This document shows positions 5,743 to 12,787 of a stretch of DNA of 13,086 nt, in pieces. A model generated the notes under the pieces. It was not told the origin of the DNA, searched no databases, and worked only from the letters and a program-made list of their open reading frames with translations. Origin of the DNA: Acidobacteriota bacterium (GTDB taxonomy: Bacteria; Acidobacteriota; Blastocatellia; Pyrinomonadales; Pyrinomonadaceae). Position 1 is the stretch's first letter. Each line of letters starts with the position of its first letter. A program made the position numbers and the translations under genes. Where the stretch lies: contig JAKOSS010000340.1 of the NCBI GenBank assembly GCA_029777145.1, positions 1-13,086 on the forward strand. Direction: 5' to 3'.

Positions 5743-7116
5743 TTATTGTTTCAACTTGTCTGCAAGTTTCGGATCGTTGGCCGAGATCGCGCAGCGGAAA
5801 CCGATGTAGCTCGGTTGCTCGTGCGTCGGCTGGAAATCCGGCGGAATGTACGAGCGCTTGGTCGTTTTCAGATTCTCGCTCGATCTCGATCCGAAGTGGC
5901 CGCCGCGAACGACGCGGTTGAGATCGCCGAAGTTCGGGTTCGAACCGGTTGCGTTCGGATACGCTCTGAAGTAGTCGTCGACCCATTCTCCGACGTTGCC
6001 GGCCATGTCGAGCGCCCCGTACGGGCTTGCGCCACCGGGGAAACTTCCGACATCGGACGGCGACGAAAGATCGAACGCGGCTTTTCCTTTATCGAACGAG
6101 TCGCCCCACGGGAAGTCGAATTTGACGCCGCGTGCCGGATCCCACGACGCCGCCTTTTCCCACTCGGCCTCGGTCGGGAGACGTTTTCCGGCCCACTCGG
6201 CATAAGCGCGGGCGTCATTGAAGGAAACGCCGATCACCGGCGCGTTCGGCCTCGCGGTGAAGTATTGCGGATCCCAGTCCTGGCCGACCGGATAGGCGCG
6301 GCCCGTCGCGTCGCAGAATTCCTTGTACTGGCCGTTCGAAACCTCGTATTTATCGATGTAAAACGCAGCGAGGTTTTCGTTGTGCGCCGGCTTCGACTCG
6401 TCGGGTCCGGTGTCGCTTCCGAACATGAAGTCACCGGCGTCGACGAGTACCATCGGACCTTTCAGATCGATCGACTGCGGCAGCGACACCGCGGTCGGTT
6501 TCGGAGCCGGATTCGTTACGTCGGATTTCGAAACCGGGGCCGGCTCCGCCATATTCGACGCGGTCCGAACCTCTGAACTCGGACGAAAGTAAACCCAGTA
6601 CGCGCCGACTAGTCCGACGGCGAGCACCGCCAGCAACGCGAAAAGTCCGACCAGCAAAAGGATCAACTTGCCGTTGCCGCTCTTTTTCACGACCGGCGCG
6701 GTTGCCGATTGCTGCGCCGCGCTCGCAACCTGCGGATCGGCGGTTGGGGGCGTTCCGTAACCCTCGCTGAAATCGTCGTCGTCCAGATCCGGCCGACGAT
6801 CGAACCGCGGCGTTTCGCCCGCCGAGATCCTGAAGACTGGCTCGGGCATCTTCCATGCGTCCTTGTTCTCCTCGGACGTCGTGCGGTTATCCGTCGTGCC
6901 CCAGTCGTCCGCCGGAAGTTCCGAATCAAACCGAATGTTTGGGGTCGTTTTGTCGAAATCGCCGGGAGGCGGCGTGGGGTCCGATTGCATTTCCCATTCG
7001 GAGGCCGGCGGCGCGGCCGGCTGCGGATCCGCGTTCTCGATCGCCTCTCGCGTTTCGTCGTCGAGCCGCTGGTGCGGCATCGTCATTCCCCAATCGTCCT
7101 TGTTGTCTTCGCTCAT
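5743..7116 (-). CDS. Single-pass membrane protein with external FGE-sulfatase fold lacking catalytic cysteines
   Basis: 457 residues from the ATG at 7116, chosen over the in-frame GTG at 7122 because AGGAAG (7122-7127) lies 5 bases before the ATG and would overlap the GTG. Numbering here is from the GTG, 2 higher than from the ATG. Residues 1-145 are acidic, Pro-rich and probably disordered, with recurring Trp- and Thr-centred motifs (DDWGMTMP, SEWEM, DDWGTT, DAWKMPEP, DKTTPNIRF). KKSGNGK precedes a TM helix (about 152-178), so the tail is cytoplasmic. Residues about 220-447 are an FGE-sulfatase/SUMF1 domain (PF03781): RLPTEAEWEKAA (314-325), PWGD (338-341), MAGNVGEWV (373-381), VVRGG (404-408), GFRCA (441-445). 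True formylglycine-generating enzymes carry a Cys pair just after the GG; here that stretch reads HFGSRSSENL, and only Cys270 and Cys444 occur in the domain. Formylglycine synthesis is therefore unlikely; a binding or structural role is inferred. Confidence 0.9.
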   Translation of the reverse strand: MSEDNKDDWGMTMPHQRLDDETREAIENADPQPAAPPASEWEMQSDPTPPPGDFDKTTPNIRFDSELPADDWGTTDNRTTSEENKDAWKMPEPVFRISAGETPRFDRRPDLDDDDFSEGYGTPPTADPQVASAAQQSATAPVVKKSGNGKLILLLVGLFALLAVLAVGLVGAYWVYFRPSSEVRTASNMAEPAPVSKSDVTNPAPKPTAVSLPQSIDLKGPMVLVDAGDFMFGSDTGPDESKPAHNENLAAFYIDKYEVSNGQYKEFCDATGRAYPVGQDWDPQYFTARPNAPVIGVSFNDARAYAEWAGKRLPTEAEWEKAASWDPARGVKFDFPWGDSFDKGKAAFDLSSPSDVGSFPGGASPYGALDMAGNVGEWVDDYFRAYPNATGSNPNFGDLNRVVRGGHFGSRSSENLKTTKRSYIPPDFQPTHEQPSYIGFRCAISANDPKLADKLKQ

Positions 7117-7121
7117 AGCCA

Positions 7122-7127
7122 CTTCCT
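7122..7127 (-). promoter_or_regulatory. Ribosome binding site deciding the FGE-fold protein start
   Basis: AGGAAG on the minus strand lies 5 bases upstream of the ATG at 7116. It makes the alternative GTG at 7122 unlikely, since that codon would overlap the site. It is one of the few clear Shine-Dalgarno sequences in this window. Confidence 0.65.
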
Positions 7128-7134
7128 GTTTCGA

Positions 7135-7164
7135 ACCGGCCGGCCGCCGTCACGGCTTGCCGGT
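7135..7164 (-). other. Imperfect dyad in the gap between cystathionine beta-synthase and FGE-fold gene
   Basis: In the 54-base gap, ACCGGC (7159-7164 read on the minus strand) can pair with GCCGGT (7135-7140). The space between holds a second short inverted repeat, GCCGT/ACGGC at 7146-7156. No T-run follows, so it is not a classical terminator. It could be a processing or mRNA-stability element, or simply GC-rich chance. Confidence 0.25.
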
Positions 7165-7170
7165 CCAAAA

Positions 7171-8538
7171 TCATCTCGGGAGATCCAAAACGTCCGAACG
7201 CGTAATGATTCCGGTGATCCGGCCGAAATTCTCGATCAGAACCGCGGGCGACTTCTGAAGCTTGCGCTTGATCTCATCGGCACCCGTGTCGACATCGACC
7301 GTCGGAAAACTCTTGTCCATGACGTCGGCGACGCGCGCTTCGAGCAGATCCCGGTTCTGAACGAGCTTCTGAAGGATCTGACTCTCGCGGAGACTGCCGA
7401 CCGAAGCGCCGTTCTCAATGACCGGAATTTGCGTCACGCCGGCCGTTCCCATGACGTCGAGCGCGGCGACGACCGTCTCCTCGGGCGAGATGCAGACCAA
7501 TTCCTCGGGAGCCCCCGAATTCTTCGTCTCGACGATCAGTCCGGCGGTGATCTTCTGCGGCTCGAGCAGGAGTTTCTCCTTCATCCATTCATCGGAATGA
7601 TGCTTCGTCAGGTAATGTTCGCCGGTGTCACAGACGATAAACACGACGACTGCGTTCTCATCGAGGTCCTTCGACGCGCGCAGCGCACCGGCGAAGATCG
7701 TTCCGGCCGAACCGCCGCAAAAGATGCCTTCCTGTCGCCCGAGCTGCCGCGACATTTCGAATGACTCGCGGTCGGTAATGTTGATGATCTCGTCGACGAT
7801 CCTCACGTCCGCGTTTCCGACGGGGATATTCTGACCGATCCCTTCGACCAGGTACGGCGTCGCTTCGGGAACCTGGCCGGTCTCCTTGTAAGTCTTGAAG
7901 ATCGAACCGTAAGGATCGGCGCCGATGACCTTGATGTTCGGATTCTTTTCCTTCAGGTACCGCGCCGTTCCGGTGATCGTTCCGCCGGTTCCGAGCGACG
8001 CCACGAAATGCGTGATCTTGCCTTCCGTGTCGCGCCAGATTTCCGGGCCGGTCGTCCGGTAATGCGCGAGCGGATTTGCCGGATGGTTGTACTGGTCAGG
8101 ATAGAACGAGTTCGGCGTCTCGTCGGCGATCCGCTTGGCGGTCGCGACGTAATGATCCGGCGATCCGTATTTGGCCGCCGCCGAGCAGATCACGATGTCC
8201 GCGCCGAGCGCCTTCAGGTACCGGCGCTTTTCGACCGAGACCTTGTCGGTCATGACGAAAATGCAGCGATAGCCGCGCACTGCCGCGACCAGCGCCATGC
8301 CGATCCCGGTGTTTCCGGAAGTCGCTTCGATCAGCGTTCCGCCTTTTTTAAGGATGCCTTTTGACTCGGCGTCGTCGATCATCGAAACCCCGATGCGGTC
8401 CTTCACCGAGTATCCGGGATTGAGCGATTCCATCTTCGCGTAGATCTGAGCCTTGATACCGTGCTGTCGTGTGATGTTGTTGATTCGCACCAACGGCGTG
8501 TTGCCGATGATGCCCAATACGTTTTCGTAAACTTTCAT
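7171..8538 (-). CDS. cbs: Cystathionine beta-synthase (PLP enzyme with two C-terminal CBS domains)
   Basis: 455 residues. Catalyses condensation of serine (or O-acetylserine/cysteine) with homocysteine or sulfide in transsulfuration, in the cytoplasm. The fold-type II PLP domain spans about 1-325: NTPLVRIN (13-20), YSVKDRIG with Schiff-base Lys46, TSGNTGIG (73-80), [13 protein letters not shown] (148-160), [10 protein letters not shown] (181-190) and GGSAGT (275-280). NPLAHY and the VEGIG segment (231-235) favour cystathionine beta-synthase over a plain O-acetylserine sulfhydrylase. CBS domains follow at about 338-393 and 399-455, likely adenosyl-ligand-sensing regulatory modules. The N-terminal heme-binding extension of animal enzymes is absent. 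The gene is preceded by a 95-base gap with a plausible promoter and no strong Shine-Dalgarno sequence. Activity as a cysteine synthase cannot be excluded from sequence alone. Confidence 0.92.
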   Translation of the reverse strand: MKVYENVLGIIGNTPLVRINNITRQHGIKAQIYAKMESLNPGYSVKDRIGVSMIDDAESKGILKKGGTLIEATSGNTGIGMALVAAVRGYRCIFVMTDKVSVEKRRYLKALGADIVICSAAAKYGSPDHYVATAKRIADETPNSFYPDQYNHPANPLAHYRTTGPEIWRDTEGKITHFVASLGTGGTITGTARYLKEKNPNIKVIGADPYGSIFKTYKETGQVPEATPYLVEGIGQNIPVGNADVRIVDEIINITDRESFEMSRQLGRQEGIFCGGSAGTIFAGALRASKDLDENAVVVFIVCDTGEHYLTKHHSDEWMKEKLLLEPQKITAGLIVETKNSGAPEELVCISPEETVVAALDVMGTAGVTQIPVIENGASVGSLRESQILQKLVQNRDLLEARVADVMDKSFPTVDVDTGADEIKRKLQKSPAVLIENFGRITGIITRSDVLDLPR

Positions 8539-8579
8539 CTTAAAAGTGGATTGTCTGAATCTGTGGTTATGTCAGGATA

Positions 8580-8607
8580 ATTTTAGCCTTAGATCCGCGC
8601 TCAGCAA
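8580..8607 (-). promoter_or_regulatory. Candidate sigma70-type promoter for cystathionine beta-synthase (and perhaps the genes after it)
   Basis: On the minus strand TTGCTG (8602-8607) and TAAAAT (8580-8585) are separated by 16 bases. The -10 matches the consensus at five of six positions and the -35 at three. The start would fall near 8573, leaving a leader of about 35 bases before the ATG at 8538. It lies in the largest gap between same-strand genes in this half of the window, next to an AT-rich patch. Inference from consensus only. Confidence 0.4.
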
Positions 8608-8633
8608 AATTGCGTGTCCGAAAATAGGAATCG

Positions 8634-9434
8634 TCAGCGGTGTCGGTCCGCCATCGCTCGGCGCCGTTCCAAAAGCGCAGCGGGGTCGTTGGTGATGACG
8701 GCGAAAAGCCCGAGTTCGGACGACCGCTTCACCCATCGCGGATTGTCGGCGGTCCAGATCGTCACCGGCAGTCCCCGTTTTTCGGCCTTGTCGACGAGCT
8801 TCCGCGTCGCCAAAGAGTAATGGACGGAGATCATATCCGCGCCGAGATCGCCGGCGACCGAGACCAGGCGCTTTTCCTTCCTGAGGATCGTCATGATCTT
8901 CGGCGCGAACAGGGCCGCCGTCCGAACGTCGGGACAGAGCCTTCCGATGAGCGGGATCACGTCGAGCTGAAAACTCTTGACGATCATCTGCGGTTTGAGC
9001 GGGGAATCGCGAATGATCTCCGCGACGGCTTCCGTCAGCCGGACGACATCCGATTCGCGCGCTTTGAGTTCAACGAAAATGACGCCGTTGAAATCGGCGA
9101 GCAGATCGAGCGTGTTCCGCAAGGTCGGAACGGTTTCGTGCGCGAAAGACGGATCGGCGAGACGCGGAAAACGTTCGTTGAACCATGATCCGACATCGGT
9201 CCGTCCGAGTTCGGCGGCGGTCAGTTTCGAGATCGCGGCGGGGTTTCCTCCGACCCGCGCCAGCGTCGGATCGTGAAACACAACGACGTCGTCCTTCGCC
9301 AGACGGACGTCGAACTCGATCCCCTCCGCGCCGTCGGCGATCGCCCGCCCAAACGCGGCGCGTGTATTTTCGGGCGCCAGCGCCGACGAGCCGCGGTGCG
9401 CGACGATCAGTGGATTTCGGTGATGTTTCGTCAT
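8634..9434 (-). CDS. Glycerophosphodiester phosphodiesterase (GDPD family)
   Basis: 266 residues from the ATG at 9434, encoding MTKHHRNPLIVAHRG. An in-frame TTG at 9482 would extend it by 16 residues into the methyltransferase gene. The ATG is preferred because it sits 11 bases after that gene's stop and places the first beta-strand right at the N-terminus, as is usual. Family motifs: AHRG (12-15), PENT (21-24), EFD (40-42), HDPTL (54-58), VELK (121-124) and TIWTADNP (225-232). These give the metal and catalytic residues of a TIM-barrel enzyme that hydrolyses glycerophosphodiesters to glycerol-3-phosphate and an alcohol. No signal peptide, so cytoplasmic. A role in phospholipid turnover is family knowledge; the true substrate is unknown. 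It ends the tlpA-like/methyltransferase/GDPD run and is followed by a gap with a promoter. Confidence 0.9.
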   Translation of the reverse strand: MTKHHRNPLIVAHRGSSALAPENTRAAFGRAIADGAEGIEFDVRLAKDDVVVFHDPTLARVGGNPAAISKLTAAELGRTDVGSWFNERFPRLADPSFAHETVPTLRNTLDLLADFNGVIFVELKARESDVVRLTEAVAEIIRDSPLKPQMIVKSFQLDVIPLIGRLCPDVRTAALFAPKIMTILRKEKRLVSVAGDLGADMISVHYSLATRKLVDKAEKRGLPVTIWTADNPRWVKRSSELGLFAVITNDPAALLERRRAMADRHR

Positions 9435-9445
9435 CAGGTCGCGGG

Positions 9446-10084
9446 TCAGATCTTCTCGAGCAGAAATACGCGTTTCGACCAACTGATCGGCTCGGTGATC
9501 GGAAATTCATGACTTCCGACGATCTTGAAATATTTCTGGGCCGTATGCCTGACTTCACCGAGCGGATGGGTCTTGAACTTGTAAAGGATCTCGAGCATCG
9601 ATCCGACGAGCGACGGTTTGACCGGGATGAAAACGAGCTTCGCGCCTTTTTTCAGAACGCGTGCCATTTCGGCGAGCCCGGCATCGAGCGGAACGTATTC
9701 AAGGACACCGCAGGAAAGCACGAGATCGAACGAATTGTCCGCGAACGGCAGCGAAAGTACGTTTCCCTGAACCGGCGAAATCGTCCGCGCGTTCGTCTTT
9801 TTGTCTTTCCGAAACTGGTCGCGGGCGACCTTGAGCGAGTTGCGTGACAGATCGAGGGCGATCATCTTCCGCGGTCGGAAACCCGCACTCTGAAAGCCGA
9901 GCGTGACGATCCCGGTTCCGCTTCCGGCGTCGAGGACGAACGAATTCTCGTCGATCCCAAGGTTGAGCGAGCGGAGATATTTCGCGACCGACCGGCGGTA
10001 TCCGTTTAGTTTGAGGGCGAAATTATGAACGTCCGCGATGCGGTCGTAAAAATTCTCCGTCCTGGTCTTTTTGACTCGTTGCAT
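9446..10084 (-). CDS. Class I SAM-dependent methyltransferase (Methyltransf_11/UbiE-like)
   Basis: 212 residues. Rossmann-fold methyltransferase: motif I FVLDAGSGTG (49-58), the acidic residue after the second strand in ALDLS (76-80), GNVLSLPFADNSFDLVLS (107-124) covering motif II, and the EMARVLKKGAKLVFIPVKP segment (138-156). Members transfer methyl groups from S-adenosylmethionine to small molecules, lipids or quinones; the substrate cannot be read from sequence. No signal peptide or TM segment. It starts 14 bases after the thioredoxin-like gene and ends 11 before the GDPD gene, so it is probably in one transcript with them. The association with GDPD hints at lipid chemistry, but this is weak. 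No convincing Shine-Dalgarno sequence precedes the ATG. Confidence 0.85.
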   Translation of the reverse strand: MQRVKKTRTENFYDRIADVHNFALKLNGYRRSVAKYLRSLNLGIDENSFVLDAGSGTGIVTLGFQSAGFRPRKMIALDLSRNSLKVARDQFRKDKKTNARTISPVQGNVLSLPFADNSFDLVLSCGVLEYVPLDAGLAEMARVLKKGAKLVFIPVKPSLVGSMLEILYKFKTHPLGEVRHTAQKYFKIVGSHEFPITEPISWSKRVFLLEKI

Positions 10085-10098
10085 TCAAATGGATCGGC

Positions 10099-11493
10099 CT
10101 ATTTTTCGGCCAGCAACATCCGCATCGTCCGTTCGAGCTCCTCTTCCTTGCCGGTCCCGGTCTCGAGGTAACGGATGATCCCCTTGCGGTCAATGAGAAC
10201 TGCGGTCGGCAGCGAAAGCGCGTCGTAATTCACCTGATTCGTCATGTCGCGGCTGACGACGACCTCGTAGTTCATCTCCTGCTTCCGGCGAAAATCCCGG
10301 AGATATTCGATCTCCTCCGGCTCGCTCATCTTCGAACCGTTCGACTGGCCGTAGAAACGAGTCAATCCGAGGACAACAAGTCCGTCCTTCTGCAGTTCGT
10401 TTTGCCACTGGCTGAGCAGCGGAAACGTTTTGTAGCACGGCCCGCACCACGTCGCCCAAAAATCGATCAGGACGACCTTGCCCCGAAGGCTCGCGAGCGT
10501 TTTCGCGTCCGCCGTCAGCCATTGCGCGACGCTCGCCAGTTCAGGCGCGGGTTCGCCGATCAGGAGATATTGCTTTTCGCGCTTCTTCAAGCGGCGGAGA
10601 ATATCGTCGCGCCACTCCTTCGCGGCGAAGTCAGTTTGCGATTCGGTCAGCGATCTCTGGTAGTACGCCAACGCCTGTTCCTTGCGGCCCGTTTCGGTCA
10701 GGAGCGTGACCATCTTGTCGACGCACCAATAATAGATCGTCGTCGATTCGACGAAGGCCGCCGTTTTGCGCAATTCCTCAAGCGCCTTCTCGGCATTTCC
10801 GACGGCTCCCGCGTCGCGCTGGATCTGGTAAACGAGCGAGCCGAAATCGTGAAGATCCTGGAGCGCCAGCGCCCGCGACGAGAACTTCTGGAAATTCGCC
10901 TTCGACAATCGATAGGCGTCCTCGGCGTGGACCAACGCCTGCGGCCATTTCGACTCCGCCCGATACGCCTGGGCAAGCGCCGCTTCCATCTTGATCCGCT
11001 GGTTCAATTCGACCGGATCCGTCGCGAGATAATCCGCCAGGATCTTCTCGGCATCTTCGAACGAACGTTTCCGGGCATCGATGATGACGATGACGTGCCG
11101 TGCCGACTGCAGTCGGTCGGCCGCCGGATCGGCGATCGCGGCAAACTTCCGAAGCGCCGTTTCCGCACCGTCGTCGTTACCGGCGATCCAGTGCAGCATG
11201 CCAAGAAAATACCGGTCGCCGTCCGGCAATGTTTGCCGCGCCGCGAGGATCGCCGCGTTCTTTGCCGCGATGACCTTTTGTTCGCGGATCGTATCGCGGT
11301 GAAGCTTTTCGCTGTACGGAACCTTGTTCTTTTCGTATTCGAGAAATTTCGTGCGCTGATACGAATCCGCTTCCTTGAAAAGCTGTTCGGCCGATGGTTC
11401 GTCGGCGTCCGACTTCCCGGAGACCGGCGCCACGCGACCCGACTGGCCGAGCGCAAGCGCTGCAAGGAAAAGAATTGAAAGGATTACGCGCAC
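10099..11493 (-). CDS. Secreted helical-repeat (TPR-like) protein with C-terminal TlpA/ResA-type thioredoxin domain
   Basis: 464 residues from a GTG at 11493. A signal peptide (hydrophobic 3-15, ALG before the likely cleavage) sends it to the periplasm; there is no lipobox Cys. Residues about 35-305 are predominantly helical with repeated Ala-rich pairs (e.g. 144-156, 166-197, 229-248, 262-285), consistent with degenerate TPR repeats for protein binding. Residues about 310-464 form a thioredoxin-like TlpA/AhpC-TSA domain: GEPAPEL (313-319), GKVVLIDFWATWCGPC (338-353; active Cys350, Cys353), and SLPTAVLIDRKG (427-438) with the cis-Pro429. Such proteins usually reduce disulfides or cytochrome c apoproteins. 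The middle insertion (about 384-408) is longer than in minimal TlpA. It starts 50 bases after thiO and precedes the methyltransferase by 14. Client proteins unknown. Confidence 0.9.
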   Translation of the reverse strand: MRVILSILFLAALALGQSGRVAPVSGKSDADEPSAEQLFKEADSYQRTKFLEYEKNKVPYSEKLHRDTIREQKVIAAKNAAILAARQTLPDGDRYFLGMLHWIAGNDDGAETALRKFAAIADPAADRLQSARHVIVIIDARKRSFEDAEKILADYLATDPVELNQRIKMEAALAQAYRAESKWPQALVHAEDAYRLSKANFQKFSSRALALQDLHDFGSLVYQIQRDAGAVGNAEKALEELRKTAAFVESTTIYYWCVDKMVTLLTETGRKEQALAYYQRSLTESQTDFAAKEWRDDILRRLKKREKQYLLIGEPAPELASVAQWLTADAKTLASLRGKVVLIDFWATWCGPCYKTFPLLSQWQNELQKDGLVVLGLTRFYGQSNGSKMSEPEEIEYLRDFRRKQEMNYEVVVSRDMTNQVNYDALSLPTAVLIDRKGIIRYLETGTGKEEELERTMRMLLAEK

Positions 11494-11543
11494 GAAAATA
11501 GATTTAAGCTAACGACAACGAAAATCGCAAACGAAAAGACGGG

Positions 11544-12680
11544 TCATTGGCCGGCGGCGATCCCCATCCGATCGGTTCCCAGCGATCGGATCAGGGGTGA
11601 AACGCCGTTGCCGACAACCATATCCGCGACCACGTCGGCGGTGATCGGCGCCAAAAGAATTCCGTTACGGTAATGTCCTGAGGCGACGATCAGGTTTTCC
11701 GCACTTGGAAGATTGCCGATAACGGGCAGGGCGTCGGCCGCCTTCGGACGCAATCCCGAGATCTCCTCGGAGATCTTCAGGCCCGAGATCGACGGCGCGA
11801 TCTCAAATGCGTTGCGGCTGACAAATTCGATGCCGGCCGGCGTCATTCGGTTTTCGTAACCTACGTCCTCGACCGTCGCTCCGGCGAGGATCCGGCCGTC
11901 GGCGCGTGGGATCAGATATCCGCGCGGGCTGTAGATGACATGATTGAACAGACGCTTCGCCGTGTGGAATCCGACGATCTGGCCTCGGATCGGGCGAATT
12001 TCAGGAACGCGGACCGAGTCCGCTCCGATCTGCGAGGACCAGGCCCCGGCAGCGAGGATCGTCATTCTTGCGTAGATCTTTCCACCGGCGGTCTCGGCTC
12101 CGAAGACGCGGCCGTTCTTGAAGATCAGCCGCCGGCATTCGGTTTCTTCGCGCAGATCGATCCCGCGGTCCGAAGCGAATTTCAAGAGCGCGGCGGTGAG
12201 CTTGCGGTTTTCGACCTGCCAGTCGTCGGGAAAGACAAGACTCTCGCGGACGTCGGGCGAGACGAACGGTTCGAGTTTTCGGGTTTCGGCGGCGGAGAGT
12301 TTTTCGACGTTCAATCCGGCGCCCTTTTGCCAGTTGTACCGATGCTCGATCTCACGCGAATCGCTCGCGGTGAAAGCCAGATAAAGCGTTCCCGCGCGGT
12401 CGAGTTCGATGTCGATCCCGGTTTCTTCGTAAAGATCGGCCGCGAATCCCGGATAAACGTCGCGTGACGTCTTGCAAAGTTCGAAAAAATCGCCGGTTTC
12501 GTCCGTTTCGGCCTGAACCGCGAGCATTCCGCCGGCGGCATATGTCGCTTCATGACCCGCGCGGCCGCGATCGAGGATCGTGATCTTGCGGATCCCGCGG
12601 CGCGACAACTCGCGGGCGATCGCGAGTCCGATCACGCCGGCCCCGACGATGAGTACTTCCTGGCTTAGTTCCTGCACCAT
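11544..12680 (-). CDS. thiO: Glycine oxidase ThiO (FAD-dependent, thiamine thiazole synthesis)
   Basis: 378 residues, the normal length for ThiO. An N-terminal FAD-binding Rossmann motif VGAGVIGLAIARELSRRG (12-29) and Asp37 at the end of the second strand begin a DAO-family fold. Other signatures: YAAGGMLA (47-54), AGAWSS (211-216), RPIRGQ (229-234), SPRGYLIPRADGRILAGAT (251-269) and the ThiO hallmark GHYRNGILLAP (335-345). It oxidises glycine to iminoacetate (dehydroglycine) with FAD and oxygen, feeding the thiazole moiety of thiamine in the cytoplasm. No other thi gene is in the window, so the pathway link is by family. The last 20 residues (about 359-378) are variable. Divergent from isocitrate dehydrogenase, with a 107-base gap containing both promoters' space. 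A related deaminating D-amino acid oxidase is the main alternative, less likely given the GHYRNGI motif. Confidence 0.88.
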   Translation of the reverse strand: MVQELSQEVLIVGAGVIGLAIARELSRRGIRKITILDRGRAGHEATYAAGGMLAVQAETDETGDFFELCKTSRDVYPGFAADLYEETGIDIELDRAGTLYLAFTASDSREIEHRYNWQKGAGLNVEKLSAAETRKLEPFVSPDVRESLVFPDDWQVENRKLTAALLKFASDRGIDLREETECRRLIFKNGRVFGAETAGGKIYARMTILAAGAWSSQIGADSVRVPEIRPIRGQIVGFHTAKRLFNHVIYSPRGYLIPRADGRILAGATVEDVGYENRMTPAGIEFVSRNAFEIAPSISGLKISEEISGLRPKAADALPVIGNLPSAENLIVASGHYRNGILLAPITADVVADMVVGNGVSPLIRSLGTDRMGIAAGQ

Positions 12681-12720
12681 GAATTCTTGAGTTTAACACT
12701 TTTGCCAGACGCGTCAGCAC

Positions 12721-12749
12721 TTAGCCGATCCGAAATTTTGCTATATCAT
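12721..12749 (+). promoter_or_regulatory. Weak candidate promoter for isocitrate dehydrogenase in the divergent gap
   Basis: TATCAT (12744-12749) in an AT-rich run is the best -10 candidate. TTAGCC (12721-12726) stands 17 bases upstream as a poor -35. A start near 12756 would leave a leader of about 32 bases. The AT-rich stretch 12732-12760 contrasts with the surrounding GC-rich DNA, which supports a promoter here more than the hexamers do. Confidence 0.3.
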
Positions 12750-12775
12750 TTATTAGTTGAAGGAATACCGAAATC

Positions 12776-12780
12776 GGAAG
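12776..12780 (+). promoter_or_regulatory. Ribosome binding site for isocitrate dehydrogenase
   Basis: GGAAG lies 7 bases upstream of the ATG at 12788, a good Shine-Dalgarno position. It supports this start, which also matches the usual N-terminus of the family. Confidence 0.6.
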
Positions 12781-12787
12781 TTAAAAC

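Noticed and set aside
4644..5921. 425-codon plus-strand open frame across the DUF4384 gene and its flanks
   Set aside because: It runs antisense through three genes and a terminator-like hairpin; composition is that of a shadow frame.
6709..7764. 351-codon plus-strand open frame across the FGE-fold and cystathionine beta-synthase genes
   Set aside because: It spans two well-supported opposite-strand genes and the gap between them, and has Arg-rich composition with no family features.
9435..9482. Upstream TTG start for the GDPD gene
   Set aside because: It would overlap the methyltransferase by 37 bases and add 16 residues before the conserved first strand; the ATG at 9434 fits better.
11494..11543. 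Repeated TTTTCG triplet of motifs in the thiO to thioredoxin-like gap, considered as an operator
   Set aside because: Three copies at irregular spacing in a 50-base AT-richer gap; no dyad symmetry and no good promoter hexamers nearby.
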